DNA of 64,000 bases from a virus: positions 62,001-126,000 of IMG/VR virus record IMGVR_UViG_3300036719_006047; one strand, written 5' to 3'. The notes beneath the pieces are model-generated. The model searched no databases. It was not told the origin of the DNA and was given only the letters and a program-made list of their open reading frames with translations. A program made the position numbers and the translations under genes. This document shows, piece by piece, positions 31,991 to 41,369 of the stretch (positions are counted from its first letter, which is position 1; each line of letters opens with the position of its first letter).

Positions 31991-34411
31991 ATGACCACCA
32001 TCAAGTCCCTGACTGAGATCCGCTACACCAAGATCGACCTGTCCGACTTCGGCATCAAGCCCGCAGAGGTGCTGACCCCTGCGCACCACATCGTCGTCGT
32101 GGACCGCTCCGGTTCCATGTACTCCGACATCACTCACGCGCGCGACATGCTCATCCAGACCTTCGCCACCGCCACGGTGCTGAAGCCGCACGTCAAGGTG
32201 AGCTTGCTGTCCTTCTCCTCGGAAGGTGATCTGACGTCGCACTTCGAGAAGGTGCCGGCGACCGACGTCTCGGATCCCAAGTACGTCAGCGCGATCAAGA
32301 GCATTCACGCAACCGCGTTGACGTGCATCTCGCAAGGCATGCTCGCCGCGCTCAAGCTCGTGACGCCGGCAGAGCCGACGGCCATCACCTTGTTGACCGA
32401 CGGCTACGCCAACGACCGCTCGCCGTCCACCGAGATCGCGAAGCTCAACGCCTTCGTCGAGGAGGCCCGCATCATCCCCGGCTTGTTCGTCAACTGCATC
32501 GGCTTCCGCAGCTGGTGCGATTGGAACCTGATGCAGAAGATCGCATCGAACTTGGGCGGCAAGTGCGGCGAGGCAAAGACCTTCCTGGACGTGCACAAGG
32601 TGCTGTTCGAGGTCAACACAGCGCTGTCCGGCAACGTCTCGCCCATCATCAGCATCGGGCAGCCGGACGCGGAAGGTACGCTCCTCGCGGTCTGCCTCAA
32701 GCCCGAGAAGGTGGTCATGGCCAAGAAGGGCAAAGAGCTGATCTTGCCTTTCTTCGACACGAGCCTTGGCGACATCGATAAGATCATTCAGGTGTTCAAC
32801 ATCACCCCGAAAGGCGCTGAGAGCTACAAGAAGGCGGCGAAGTTTACGAACACCCTCAAGGCGGACAACGCGGAAGAAGCTTTCCGGGTTCTCGCGGCCT
32901 ACGCTTCCGCCCTCGTCGGTTCGCGTGAGCTGCGTCTGGCCAAGGAGTTGCTGTTCCTGAGCGGCAACAAGTCGCTTTACGAGGAGTACTGCACCGCCAT
33001 CACGCCGCTCGACCTCGTCGGAATGCAGATGGCGCTCGAGGAGTGGGCCTACATCGGCAGCACCCACTACACGATGGGCAAGAACATGAAGCCCAAGCTC
33101 ACGTTGTCGGATCTCGAAAAGCTGCTGTCAGCGACGACACCGCATCTGGGTTTCGACTTCGAGATCGATACCGACAAGTTCTGGGAGGTGTACACCCGGC
33201 GCAGCACCTCCCGGGTCGAGGGCACCGTCAACGAGCACGGAGAGCACATCCCGTTGCAGTTTGAGCTGTACGCGACCAACGCGCCTCAGATTCGCGGCTT
33301 GTCGATCAACACGAGCGAGGCGACCATTCAGGTGGAGACGGTGTCGCCTGCACTGGTGCGGGACAAGACCAACGGTCAGACGCTGATGAACTGCGAAGGC
33401 GTCAGCCTCATGAACCTCAAGAGCTACCGCAGCTTCACCCTCATGAGCAGCGGTGCTTGGAACATCCGCTACCTTCCCGTCAAGCCGGTCAACCGTGCCG
33501 GCGCCGAGAAGCTGTGCAGCATGTTCCCTGACGCCAACCGCAAGAGCGTCGATGTCGGTGACAGCTACCTGATCGACCTCAAGAAGTTCAACGCGGTCAA
33601 TCCCGAGGCGACTGCGACCTGGGCTGCGGTGCAGGCCGCAGCTTCCTCGATGGCAGTTTACACGGCCAACATCAAGTTCTACAGCGCGATGCTCAGCAAG
33701 GCCGATGCGTCTCCCTTCTCGGAGAAGCAGGTCAGTGAGCTGAAGCGCTTCTACTTGACGCCGGCCTTGTACTGGTCGCCGCCCACCGTCGAGAAGTACA
33801 AGATCAAGGATGCCGACGGCGGGGTCGGTCTCGATCACGCCATCAAGACGGGCAAGGTCGACATGTACACCCGGTTCTCGGTGTCGTTCGGCACGAACAA
33901 GATCCTCACCAAGGACGAGTTCCCGAGCGCCAACGAGTTCCTGGCCAAGTTCTACTTCGTCACCGAGGCCGGAGGCGCCAAGATCGCCAAGCCCAAGGTG
34001 CAAGACCTCCTGCAAGGAGGGAAGTTCGAGCTCAAGCCCTTCGCAGAGAACCGCATGAGCCATGCGCACAAGCTGATGAAGGCCGTTCTCGAGAACATCG
34101 ACTTCGGCAAGATCAAGCAGTCCGAGATCGCCACGAAGCTCAAGGGGTTCGAGGCCGACCGGGAACGGGCCTACAGCGAGCTTCAAGGCATCACGCTCTA
34201 CATCGGCTGCCTCGGCATGCTGCCCGAAGAGCTGGAAGCCGAAGGCGTCGTCGCTCTCACTGGAGAGGAGCTGGAGCAGAAGACGGGCGGGAAGCTCTCG
34301 AAAGATGAGCGGAACGGGATGTTCTTCATGCTCAGCAACGGACACGAACAGGACGGGGGAGAGTACGGGATCATCGGAGTCACCCCCAGCAACGCGTACT
34401 TCTCCCGATAG
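31991..34411 (+). CDS. Large VWA-domain protein, 806 aa
   Basis: It is the largest gene in the window. An N-terminal von Willebrand A domain has an intact MIDAS: D38-R-S-G-S42, T within L-T-C-I-S-Q, and L-L-T-D-G-Y-A (about 135-141). About 600 residues of unrecognised sequence follow. VWA domains bind partners through a metal ion and often pair with AAA+ ATPases. No ATPase adjoins it, but MoxR-type ATPases follow 6 kb downstream. Codon use is GC-rich like the 22325 gene, suggesting strong expression. A possible AAA/VWA network in this phage is inference. Confidence 0.8.
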   Translation: MTTIKSLTEIRYTKIDLSDFGIKPAEVLTPAHHIVVVDRSGSMYSDITHARDMLIQTFATATVLKPHVKVSLLSFSSEGDLTSHFEKVPATDVSDPKYVSAIKSIHATALTCISQGMLAALKLVTPAEPTAITLLTDGYANDRSPSTEIAKLNAFVEEARIIPGLFVNCIGFRSWCDWNLMQKIASNLGGKCGEAKTFLDVHKVLFEVNTALSGNVSPIISIGQPDAEGTLLAVCLKPEKVVMAKKGKELILPFFDTSLGDIDKIIQVFNITPKGAESYKKAAKFTNTLKADNAEEAFRVLAAYASALVGSRELRLAKELLFLSGNKSLYEEYCTAITPLDLVGMQMALEEWAYIGSTHYTMGKNMKPKLTLSDLEKLLSATTPHLGFDFEIDTDKFWEVYTRRSTSRVEGTVNEHGEHIPLQFELYATNAPQIRGLSINTSEATIQVETVSPALVRDKTNGQTLMNCEGVSLMNLKSYRSFTLMSSGAWNIRYLPVKPVNRAGAEKLCSMFPDANRKSVDVGDSYLIDLKKFNAVNPEATATWAAVQAAASSMAVYTANIKFYSAMLSKADASPFSEKQVSELKRFYLTPALYWSPPTVEKYKIKDADGGVGLDHAIKTGKVDMYTRFSVSFGTNKILTKDEFPSANEFLAKFYFVTEAGGAKIAKPKVQDLLQGGKFELKPFAENRMSHAHKLMKAVLENIDFGKIKQSEIATKLKGFEADRERAYSELQGITLYIGCLGMLPEELEAEGVVALTGEELEQKTGGKLSKDERNGMFFMLSNGHEQDGGEYGIIGVTPSNAYFSR

Positions 34412-34500
34412 GCGTAAGTGTTAATCGATATTGGTTAACACCTACCAAAATAGTACAACTACGTAGTCAACTTTGCTCCGAAAAGTGACTTAGCGGGCGG

Positions 34501-34531
34501 GCTACGACGTGCATCAGCGGCACGTCGTAGC
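34501..34531 (+). promoter_or_regulatory. Perfect 12-bp hairpin
   Basis: GCTACGACGTGC (34501-34512) and GCACGTCGTAGC (34520-34531) pair perfectly around ATCAGCG, 90 bases after the VWA gene stop. There is no T-run. It may be a terminator-like or protein-binding structure. Confidence 0.55.
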
Positions 34532-34572
34532 TAAACCGCGAACGTCAGATTTTTAGAAAAGTTGCGATAACG

Positions 34573-34578
34573 TATAAT
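34573..34578 (+). promoter_or_regulatory. Consensus -10 element TATAAT
   Basis: A perfect TATAAT lies within CGATAACGTATAATAGG. The -35 region 16-17 bases upstream is only TTTTTA-like. GATAAC words on both sides look like an operator covering the promoter. It may drive the 35.2-44.6 kb operon, but the leader would be over 600 bases. Confidence 0.35.
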
Positions 34579-35198
34579 AGGATAAACAAACACAGTTATC
34601 GCGTGCACATCGGTCAGAGAAACAAGGACCTCAGACACCCCACACGGGCCCTCGAACCACCAAACAGGACCCTCCTTCCCCTTGACGGACCTTGACTCTC
34701 TCACTACGACAGAACTCGCAGGAACCTCTCCCGACAGACTCCCTTCACCAGGGCTATCTCGACGGAATTCAAGCTCTTTGACACTCCAAAACCTGCACCA
34801 GCAGCCCCATCATGCATGAGTATAAGACGAATGCAGGGTGGGGCGCTTTTGTTTTCACAAACGAATATGAAAGTCGTTTTCAGTTGCTTCTTGAATTACT
34901 GTTGGAGGGATACTGATTTCTCTGACCGACGTGCACGCGATAACTGTGTTCTGTTAATCGATTATACATTAACGGGACTGAGAGCAGCCGTTTATCGGGA
35001 CTGCGAAGAGAGCTGTGTCGCCGAAGTTGTCGGCAGCGAGCACAACGCAGAGAAGAGCTGTCGCTGGGAAGGAAATAACGAGATGGGCGGGAAACGCACT
35101 TTTCGAGGCCAATTTTCGTAAGTGTTAATGGCTATATGGGTATTACTTACCCGAGTAGGTCGTGTGCCACACGATAGCTCTCACGAAGAGGAGGGTGT

Positions 35199-35630
35199 AT
35201 GTACTTCAACTACAACGTGGCTCCGGGAAGAATAACGATCGTGAAATGGTCGAGTGAATACTTGATCGGCTTCTCGGTTGTGTTCGCGCCGAACGAGAAC
35301 AACGAGATCGTGTCGGACAAGGTCATCATTCAGGCAAAGCAAGAGTTGTACGGTTGGTGCGTGAATGGCTCGATGGTAAGCTACTGTGGGCTACACAATG
35401 TCACCAACCCGATAATGCTGGATGGGATGAACGCCCTGTCTCTGCCCAAAATCAAGAAACTCCAAAAGTTGTTTGAGCCCTCATTCCAAGGAGAGCGCTT
35501 CGTATTCATCGCGGAGTGCGGATTGCACAGCGAGCCAGAGTTGTTGTTCCAGTGTGAGATGAAGCCTCTCGTAATACAGAGGGGCATGTACAACGTAGAA
35601 AGACCAGTGACTCCATTCAAGCCGAAGTGA
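35199..35630 (+). CDS. Unknown 143-aa protein, first gene of the Cas6/MoxR operon
   Basis: The start follows GAGGAGGG. The protein is beta-rich with several aromatic residues (YFNYNV, ELYGWCVNG). Near the C-terminus it has F-V-F-I-A-E-C-G-L-H. No family is recognised. It precedes the paralogue array by 9 bp and probably belongs to the same operon. Confidence 0.7.
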   Translation: MYFNYNVAPGRITIVKWSSEYLIGFSVVFAPNENNEIVSDKVIIQAKQELYGWCVNGSMVSYCGLHNVTNPIMLDGMNALSLPKIKKLQKLFEPSFQGERFVFIAECGLHSEPELLFQCEMKPLVIQRGMYNVERPVTPFKPK

Positions 35631-35639
35631 GGGAATGCG

Positions 35640-36506
35640 ATGAGCAAGCACGTAGAGCACAAAATTCAGGTAGTCGAGTCGACTTACTACGCTCGCGGGG
35701 TGACGTTGTCGTTCACGACTGAGCTGTGGCGAAACGAGAGCAAATTCGATTCCGAGCATCTGCTCGAATTGTTCTCAAAAATAATCAGCATCGTCGTGAG
35801 AGAGCGCACCGAAGAAATGAACGACATCCAGCCCAGGCTGGGATGGCGCGCAAAGAGGTTGCGCTTCTGCTTGGATTTTGGGTGCAGCACAGGGCAAATC
35901 TACAAGTTCAACTCGCTGGCGAAAGACATTCACACAATACACTCAGAGGAAGAAAGCAAAGCCGAAGAGGAGAGGTTGATTTTCATCCCAGGGAACCTGC
36001 CCGACGTGATGAAGAACATGTCCGCAGGAGAGCTCATAGCGCACTCCATTGAATCGGTCGATGCGGTAGAAATCAGCGTCGACACTTTGCTCGATAAGTC
36101 GTTATACGCAGTCATCTACAATGCGACCGAGCTCAGCAAGTACCGGTCAAGTTCGATTTTGTCGAGCAAAGAAAGCATAGTCGAGGAAGTGAAAGCGGTC
36201 AGGTCCAAGATCAAAGTCTACCAAGAGAGGCAGCGCCTCAACGCTTTCCGCGCTCCTGAGAAGATTAAGGTAGAGATAAGAAACAAGCTGAGATCGCTGA
36301 CGAACAAGGCCGGGGGCACTTTCTACTACGCAGAGCACAACGCAAACGACATCAAAGTGAGACTGAAGCTGGTCGAAGAAATGCTCGAGAAGAGCGGCGT
36401 CAGCGAGGAGATGAAGAGCAATGTGCAGGCTGCTTTGAAGCGCATAGAAGCAGTTCGCGCAGAGCTGAAGGCAGTCAAAGAACTTGTCGAGAAGGAGCTG
36501 CTGTGA
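35640..36506 (+). CDS. Tandem paralogue 1 of the W-[RK]-N family
   Basis: This 288-residue protein has the N-terminal family signature L-W-R-N-E-S-K-F-D-S-E-H-L-L (about residues 25-38). A predicted strand ends in M-S-A-G-E-L-I-A-H-S near 120. The C-terminal ~100 residues are a long helical/coiled-coil region (VEEVKAVRSKIKVYQERQRL and onward). The function is not recognised. It shares the layout with the next four genes and is coupled to them by 4-base overlaps. It and member 2 lack the longer acidic middle insert seen in members 3-5. Confidence 0.75.
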   Translation: MSKHVEHKIQVVESTYYARGVTLSFTTELWRNESKFDSEHLLELFSKIISIVVRERTEEMNDIQPRLGWRAKRLRFCLDFGCSTGQIYKFNSLAKDIHTIHSEEESKAEEERLIFIPGNLPDVMKNMSAGELIAHSIESVDAVEISVDTLLDKSLYAVIYNATELSKYRSSSILSSKESIVEEVKAVRSKIKVYQERQRLNAFRAPEKIKVEIRNKLRSLTNKAGGTFYYAEHNANDIKVRLKLVEEMLEKSGVSEEMKSNVQAALKRIEAVRAELKAVKELVEKELL

Positions 36507-37411
36507 CTGAAAGGGCTGACACAACCATAGTTTCGAGAAGCTTCACGATAGGCAGGCCACAAAATACAAGAACAATTTGTTTCGAGGTGTGGCGAAACAG
36601 GAGCCTTTTCGACAGCGAGGACCTGCTGAGCATCCTTTGCGGGTACTACAGCAAGTTGCTGAACTGCACGTTCGACGCTGATTTCGACCCAGAAGGCGAA
36701 GCTGCTTTCCTGGCAGGCATGCCAGAAAAAGTAGTTGTAGGCGTAGTAGCGGACTGTGTGGCCAACAACCATGCAGGCATAATTGTAATCCGGTTTGGCG
36801 AACTCACTGAGGCCGTTGTAGCGGAGAGACAGCTGGTAGAAAAGTCGACAAAAATGTTCTTCTTGAGAGTTTCGCTGCCCGACCCTCGAACTTCCCTTTC
36901 CGCGAGCGAGCTGTTCGCTGCTTCCACAGAAGAGAACGAAAGTCTGGTACTCAGCTTGAAGCAGCTCGGGATAAAAAGTCTACTCGATGCGTCTTCTGTC
37001 AGCGTGACGACGAGCATGCTGAACAAGACGTTCTTCTACCGATCAGAACTGAAAGAGAAGTTTACTCTGGTTGCGGAAGCTCTTCAGAAAGAAATACCTA
37101 CCGTTGTCGTCCACGCCAAAAAGAGGAACGTAGATGCGTTCTGCAGTGCGAGCACGAAGAGCTCGATCGCAGAGAACAGGTGCAGGCAGCTGTGGGAGTC
37201 TTCAGGGCCTCTCATGAAAGCATCGCAAGCGATCAAGAATGCTGAATTTATGTGTCTCGAAACGCAGCGACTCGCAGAAAGAGCGATGGACGCAGGGTCG
37301 AGCTCAGACGCGGTCCACAAAGTGAAGCGAATATCGAGTGAGTTAGCAGAAATCCAAAAAAGAATAGACGAAATCATCAGCGAGGCAGAGAAAATCGAAT
37401 GGCAATCGTGA
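36503..37411 (+). CDS. Tandem paralogue 2 of the W-[RK]-N family
   Basis: This 302-residue protein has a GTG start overlapping the previous TGA. The signature is V-W-R-N-R-S-L-F-D-S-E-D-L-L (about residues 28-41). The second conserved element is L-S-A-S-E-L-F-A-A-S near 130. The C-terminus is helical, ending in I-Q-K-R-I-D-E-I-I-S-E-A-E-K. Function unknown. Confidence 0.75.
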   Translation: MTERADTTIVSRSFTIGRPQNTRTICFEVWRNRSLFDSEDLLSILCGYYSKLLNCTFDADFDPEGEAAFLAGMPEKVVVGVVADCVANNHAGIIVIRFGELTEAVVAERQLVEKSTKMFFLRVSLPDPRTSLSASELFAASTEENESLVLSLKQLGIKSLLDASSVSVTTSMLNKTFFYRSELKEKFTLVAEALQKEIPTVVVHAKKRNVDAFCSASTKSSIAENRCRQLWESSGPLMKASQAIKNAEFMCLETQRLAERAMDAGSSSDAVHKVKRISSELAEIQKRIDEIISEAEKIEWQS

Positions 37412-38367
37412 CAGCGAAGCAGCCTCTAGTGAGCGAGATTCGCTCGCTCCGAGAAGCAGGAGGCACAGGAAAAAAGATCAAGGTCAGCGTGTGGCGCAAC
37501 ACCACGATCTTTGACGCAGGCGATGTTGCTCGCCTTTGCGCGGCTGTGTCGATCTGTACACAAGAAAGCAATTACTTCATCCAAGAAGAGCCGCAAGAGT
37601 ACAAGTTCGTCTTGCTCAACAAGAAGCAGGAGAGATTCTTTGCGGTGAGTGCCTTGCAAAACGTATCGCTAGCAAAAGTAGCTGCTTGCCCTGACATGAC
37701 CTTAGAGTGGTGGTCCTCGCCTCCGGGAACCACAGGCAGTAAAGTGATCTACGCGTCGAATCAGCTGGCTCAGTCGTCTGCAGCAGAGATCGTTAGCCGA
37801 GAACTCGACTGCTCAGACCCGAAAAGGCCCTTGTTCAAGCTCACGCGAGAAGAGGTGGCTTGCGTTGTGGGAACGATGTATTACGACATTATTTCTGCCT
37901 TCGATTATCGGGAAATCAAAGACTGGCCCATCAGCAGCATAGCGAAAAAGGCATCTCCAATCCGGGAACTGTTCGGGAGAATGCGGCAAAGCGAAAAAGA
38001 GATCAACCCGAACCACCCCGTCATCGCGGGCGTGATCGATCAGATCGAGGAAATGCTGCATCCGCACCCGCTACAGCTGAGATTCGCGAAGAAGCCATTC
38101 TCTTTCAGCGTGTCCCCCGAGAGAGAAAAGCTCCAATTGCTGGAAACGAAGCTGGACAACAGGCGCTGTCGAATCATGACAGCACAAAGAAAGTTGGTTC
38201 GACTGATGAGCAGCAAAAAAGCATTCATTAGCGAACCCTGGGCGTCAGAGGGGTACGATGAAGTGTTGAAGAAGATCGAGCAGTCGTATGAACTGCTACG
38301 TGCAGCAGAGCATGAAATCAGGCTAATGACCGAAAAAGCATTCACCAAGAGGCTTGAAATCAAATGA
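37399..38367 (+). CDS. Tandem paralogue 3 of the W-[RK]-N family
   Basis: This 322-residue protein has the signature V-W-R-N-T-T-I-F-D-A-G-D-V-A (about residues 31-44). The second element is S-S-A-A-E-I-V-S-R-E near 128, followed by a strand-helix unit F-K-L-T-R-E-E-V-A-C-V-V-G-T. That unit is shared with members 4 and 5. The C-terminal half contains L-Q-L-R-F-A-K-K-P-F-S-F-S-V-S-P-E-R-E, also shared with member 4. It overlaps gene 2 by 13 bases. Confidence 0.75.
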   Translation: MAIVTAKQPLVSEIRSLREAGGTGKKIKVSVWRNTTIFDAGDVARLCAAVSICTQESNYFIQEEPQEYKFVLLNKKQERFFAVSALQNVSLAKVAACPDMTLEWWSSPPGTTGSKVIYASNQLAQSSAAEIVSRELDCSDPKRPLFKLTREEVACVVGTMYYDIISAFDYREIKDWPISSIAKKASPIRELFGRMRQSEKEINPNHPVIAGVIDQIEEMLHPHPLQLRFAKKPFSFSVSPEREKLQLLETKLDNRRCRIMTAQRKLVRLMSSKKAFISEPWASEGYDEVLKKIEQSYELLRAAEHEIRLMTEKAFTKRLEIK

Positions 38368-39329
38368 GCTACACTCCGAAAGACCCTGTCGTTGCTCCCA
38401 TCCGTGTGGAGTTCACTCCCGGCCCGTCCTTCAGCGCGAAACCCAGAAAACAAGTGGGCTTCTTGTGGAAGAACACGTCGATTTTCCACAGCGAAGATCT
38501 GTTGCGTTTGTTGCTCATCGTAGGCGCGATCACAGATGAAGACTCTCACTACGAGAATCCGAAAGAAGAAAAACACTTCGTCTTTAGTACCGACACCAGC
38601 GCAAACTGGGTCAACATCGAGCGGCCTTGGCGCAGGAGTGAGCACATGTACGACGTGTCTCCTGTGATGAAAGAATTGTTGACGGAACAACGCTCAAGCA
38701 GCTACTACTGCAAGATCGTGATTGCCACCAATCACCCGGCCAAAGAGACCAGCGCGGAGCTCTTCTCCCGAACCATCGACAACAGCGACGGCAAGTCTTA
38801 CTTCCTCCTTCGCGACGAAGAAGTGATCGAATTGGCCGTTTCTGTCGTTAACTCCATGTACAACAGGGCGTCTGCCGAACTGCAAGCTATTTTCCGGGAG
38901 ACGTTCTTCGGAGGCGTAGACATCAACAGCTTCCACAGCAGAAAATACACTGTGCAGTCTGCGCGAGAGACGTGCGCAAAAAGAGTCGAAGAATTCATTC
39001 GCATGGCCTGCGATGACAAGATCCCGAAGATCAGGTTCAGCAACAAGCAGCTCTTCTTCAGCACTTCCCCCGACAGAGAGCGGCTCGGTGAGATGCAAAG
39101 AGCCTTCAAGACGAAGGCGTACGATGTGAGAGCTGTGCGAAAAAAGTTGCTCAGCATCAAGAAGGTGTCAGAAAAGCAGCTCAAGATTGAGTTTGCAAAG
39201 GAAGCGAACGAAGCGGCAAGACAGCACTTGATCAAGGCGGCGGAAGAGTTGATGAAAGCGGAACAAGCGATGCAGCATGCGATTGACGAAGCTGCGAAGA
39301 ACTACGACAGGATCTCGGAGGTCAAGTGA
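38364..39329 (+). CDS. Tandem paralogue 4 of the W-[RK]-N family
   Basis: This 321-residue protein has the signature L-W-K-N-T-S-I-F-H-S-E-D-L-L (about residues 31-44), then T-S-A-E-L-F-S-R near 135. F-L-L-R-D-E-E-V-I-E-L-A and I-R-F-S-N-K-Q-L-F-F-S-T-S-P-D-R-E align with member 3, so 3 and 4 are the closest pair. The helical C-terminus ends YDRISEVK. Function unknown. Confidence 0.75.
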   Translation: MSYTPKDPVVAPIRVEFTPGPSFSAKPRKQVGFLWKNTSIFHSEDLLRLLLIVGAITDEDSHYENPKEEKHFVFSTDTSANWVNIERPWRRSEHMYDVSPVMKELLTEQRSSSYYCKIVIATNHPAKETSAELFSRTIDNSDGKSYFLLRDEEVIELAVSVVNSMYNRASAELQAIFRETFFGGVDINSFHSRKYTVQSARETCAKRVEEFIRMACDDKIPKIRFSNKQLFFSTSPDRERLGEMQRAFKTKAYDVRAVRKKLLSIKKVSEKQLKIEFAKEANEAARQHLIKAAEELMKAEQAMQHAIDEAAKNYDRISEVK

Positions 39330-40267
39330 AGAAAACTAACCCACAATCAGCAGAGCACAAAGGCCACACAGCTTTCGTCTGGAAGAACAACTCCAACCTG
39401 TACGGGCCCGACTTGGCGCGGTTCGTGTTAGGCGTCATGTCTGTGTCGAATGAGCGCAAGTGCAGAGAGAGCGAAGAGGACAAGGAAGTTCACTTGATCT
39501 TGTTGTCCTCGAAGAGGCTAAACAAGGTTCAAACCGTTGGCAGTTACAGCCCTCTGCTGACGAAAAAGATGGTCGCAAGCTGCCCCAACATGCTGTACAT
39601 GCTTGAGGGGGCGGGTCAGTTGCACTTCAATCACAGGATCTTCCACGTTCCCGACAGGTACTCAGAAGAATCGCACTCACAGAAAATCACGAGAAGGATG
39701 AGCAAAGAAGGCAAGTTAGACCTCTTCAGCCTCAACGGAGAGGAAATCGTCGACATAGCCATAGCGGTATTGAAGTACAGTTGGAACAGCTTGCCGTATG
39801 AAGGCACAAAAGAATTTTGCGATACTCTTGGCGTAGCGGCAGACGTGATGGCTCGCCTTCTGAACATCTCATGCCTCGAAACGTACTTTTACGACAGAGA
39901 GGTAGTTGAGTTCAGGCAGAATCTGGGAGACAAACTCCTCGCAGAGTTCAATGTCACGCGCATCGAAGACATCAACCTCCGCTTCAGGTACCGCAAGTTC
40001 AGCTTCCACACTTGCAGAGACAGGGAAAGAATCAAGGAAGAGAACCAAGTACTGCTCAAAGACTGGCAAAATTTGAAGCAGAGTGCGAAGTACATCAAAA
40101 TCTGCATCGAAAGGAAGCTCAGCGCTTTTGCAGGAGCGGCTGCGATCGAGGAATTTGAAGCGTCAAAGCCATTGCTACAAGAAGCTTTGCTCAATCTCCA
40201 CAAGGCTATGCAGGCCTACGAACTCACCAACAACAAACTCCGGGATGCCTACGATGCGACTCTCTGA
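39326..40267 (+). CDS. Tandem paralogue 5 of the W-[RK]-N family
   Basis: This 313-residue protein has a GTG start. The signature is V-W-K-N-N-S-N-L-Y-G-P-D-L-A (about residues 14-27). L-F-S-L-N-G-E-E-I-V-D-I-A-I and L-R-F-R-Y-R-K-F-S-F-H-T-C-R-D-R-E match the shared elements of members 3 and 4. Its end overlaps the MoxR gene by 14 bases, so the array and ATPase are one translational unit. Confidence 0.75.
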   Translation: MKKTNPQSAEHKGHTAFVWKNNSNLYGPDLARFVLGVMSVSNERKCRESEEDKEVHLILLSSKRLNKVQTVGSYSPLLTKKMVASCPNMLYMLEGAGQLHFNHRIFHVPDRYSEESHSQKITRRMSKEGKLDLFSLNGEEIVDIAIAVLKYSWNSLPYEGTKEFCDTLGVAADVMARLLNISCLETYFYDREVVEFRQNLGDKLLAEFNVTRIEDINLRFRYRKFSFHTCRDRERIKEENQVLLKDWQNLKQSAKYIKICIERKLSAFAGAAAIEEFEASKPLLQEALLNLHKAMQAYELTNNKLRDAYDATL

Positions 40268-41369
40268 TCTGGCTGATGTCATCTTCTCCACTTGGAAGCA
40301 CAACCCCACTCAGTCCATCTTCGTCATGGGGCCGCCCGGCATCGGCAAGACCTCTGTCGCGGCCGCCGTTGTGGATCGCATCCGAAAGTACAACACAGAC
40401 AACAACGTCCAGGGCCCCGTCGTCTGCCACATCAAGGACCTGTCGTCTTCGTTGCCCGAAGACCTCAACGGTCTGCCGAAAACGGACGGCGAGGTGATGC
40501 GCTTCGTTCCCGACACCTGGCTCGCCGAGTGCTGCAACCCTGAAGCCTCCGGCATCCTCATCCTCGACGACCTGCCGGCAGCGACTGCTTCCATTCAGGT
40601 GGCAGCGCGTCAGCTCGTTCTCGACAAGCGCATCCACGAGCACAGGCTGTCCAGCAAAGTCATCGTTGTCGTAACTGGCAATCGTCGTGAGGACGCTTCT
40701 GCGGCCAAGACACTCCCCGCTCACTTCCGCAACTCCGTGTTGACGCTCGAAGCTGAGGCGAACTTGGCGGACTGGACTTCGTGGATGCGCTCCAAGGACG
40801 CAGACCGCTCCGTGACGGACTTCCTGGCCTTCCGGCCGCAGCACTTCTCTCGGCTGCCCGTCAATGCCGACCAGCGCGGGGTGTTCGCAACGCCTCGTAC
40901 CTGGAAGATGCTGTCCGACCTGATGCCGGTCGCTCTCGAGACCAAGAAGCTGTTCGAGATCAGCGCCGGTCTCGTTGGCGAGGGTGTGAGCGCGGAGTTC
41001 GTGGCCTTCAAGGACATGAGTGATGCGCTGCCTGACCCCAAAGCCGTGCTCGAAGACCCCTACAAGCACTACCCCAGCAACCACGACATCTGGTCCAACC
41101 GCCCCGACTTGATGGTTGCCGTGCTGTCGGGCATCTCGTACTACGCAGGCAAGGCCAAGAAGACAAAAGACTTTGTTCCTGTCGACGCTTACGTGAAGGC
41201 TGTTGCCTACTTGTGTTCCCGGTCCACCGAGTACTTCGAGTTCGCTTTCCAGGCTTTCCGCGACAGTGGCGGTCGCGAAATGGCTTTCTTGACGGCCGCG
41301 CAGCAGCTGTCGACGACTGACTCGCGTGTGGCCCAGCTCAAGGCCAAGCTCCGTGAGGTGTTCGCGTGA
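40254..41369 (+). CDS. MoxR-type AAA+ ATPase, copy 1
   Basis: This 371-residue protein has Walker A G-P-P-G-I-G-K-T (26-33), Walker B I-L-I-L-D-D-L (101-107) and sensor 1 V-V-V-T-G-N-R. The L-P-E-D-L-N-G-L-P-K block is typical of the MoxR-like ATPases paired with COG3864 proteins. MoxR ATPases act as chaperones that remodel or load partner complexes, usually with a VWA protein encoded next door, as here. It is about half identical to copy 2 at 59588. An ATG nine bases upstream is also possible. Confidence 0.85.
   Translation: MRLSDLADVIFSTWKHNPTQSIFVMGPPGIGKTSVAAAVVDRIRKYNTDNNVQGPVVCHIKDLSSSLPEDLNGLPKTDGEVMRFVPDTWLAECCNPEASGILILDDLPAATASIQVAARQLVLDKRIHEHRLSSKVIVVVTGNRREDASAAKTLPAHFRNSVLTLEAEANLADWTSWMRSKDADRSVTDFLAFRPQHFSRLPVNADQRGVFATPRTWKMLSDLMPVALETKKLFEISAGLVGEGVSAEFVAFKDMSDALPDPKAVLEDPYKHYPSNHDIWSNRPDLMVAVLSGISYYAGKAKKTKDFVPVDAYVKAVAYLCSRSTEYFEFAFQAFRDSGGREMAFLTAAQQLSTTDSRVAQLKAKLREVFA

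Larger units (their letters stand above)
34412..35198. promoter_or_regulatory. Large noncoding region with inverted repeats and operator-like words
   Basis: This is the largest gap in the window. It starts and ends with the 13-mer CGTAAGTGTTAAT (34413 and 35117), each the left arm of an imperfect palindrome. CGATAACGTA (34565-34574) recurs from the 1.2-1.4 kb region and overlaps TATAAT. A G-poor, C/A-rich stretch spans about 34620-34800. A weak 84-codon frame at 34867-35121 has no ribosome site and is not called. Promoter, operator or origin function is likely. Confidence 0.5.

Noticed and set aside
31673-34345. Two long minus-strand ORFs opposite the VWA gene
   Set aside because: They are shadow frames from strong codon bias; the plus strand has a clear VWA domain.
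34778-34783. TTGACA as a promoter -35 (also at 58643)
   Set aside because: Neither has a plausible -10 at 15-19 bases.
34867-35121. 84-codon ORF in the large noncoding region
   Set aside because: It has no ribosome site and atypical composition, and it overlaps the repeat at 35117.
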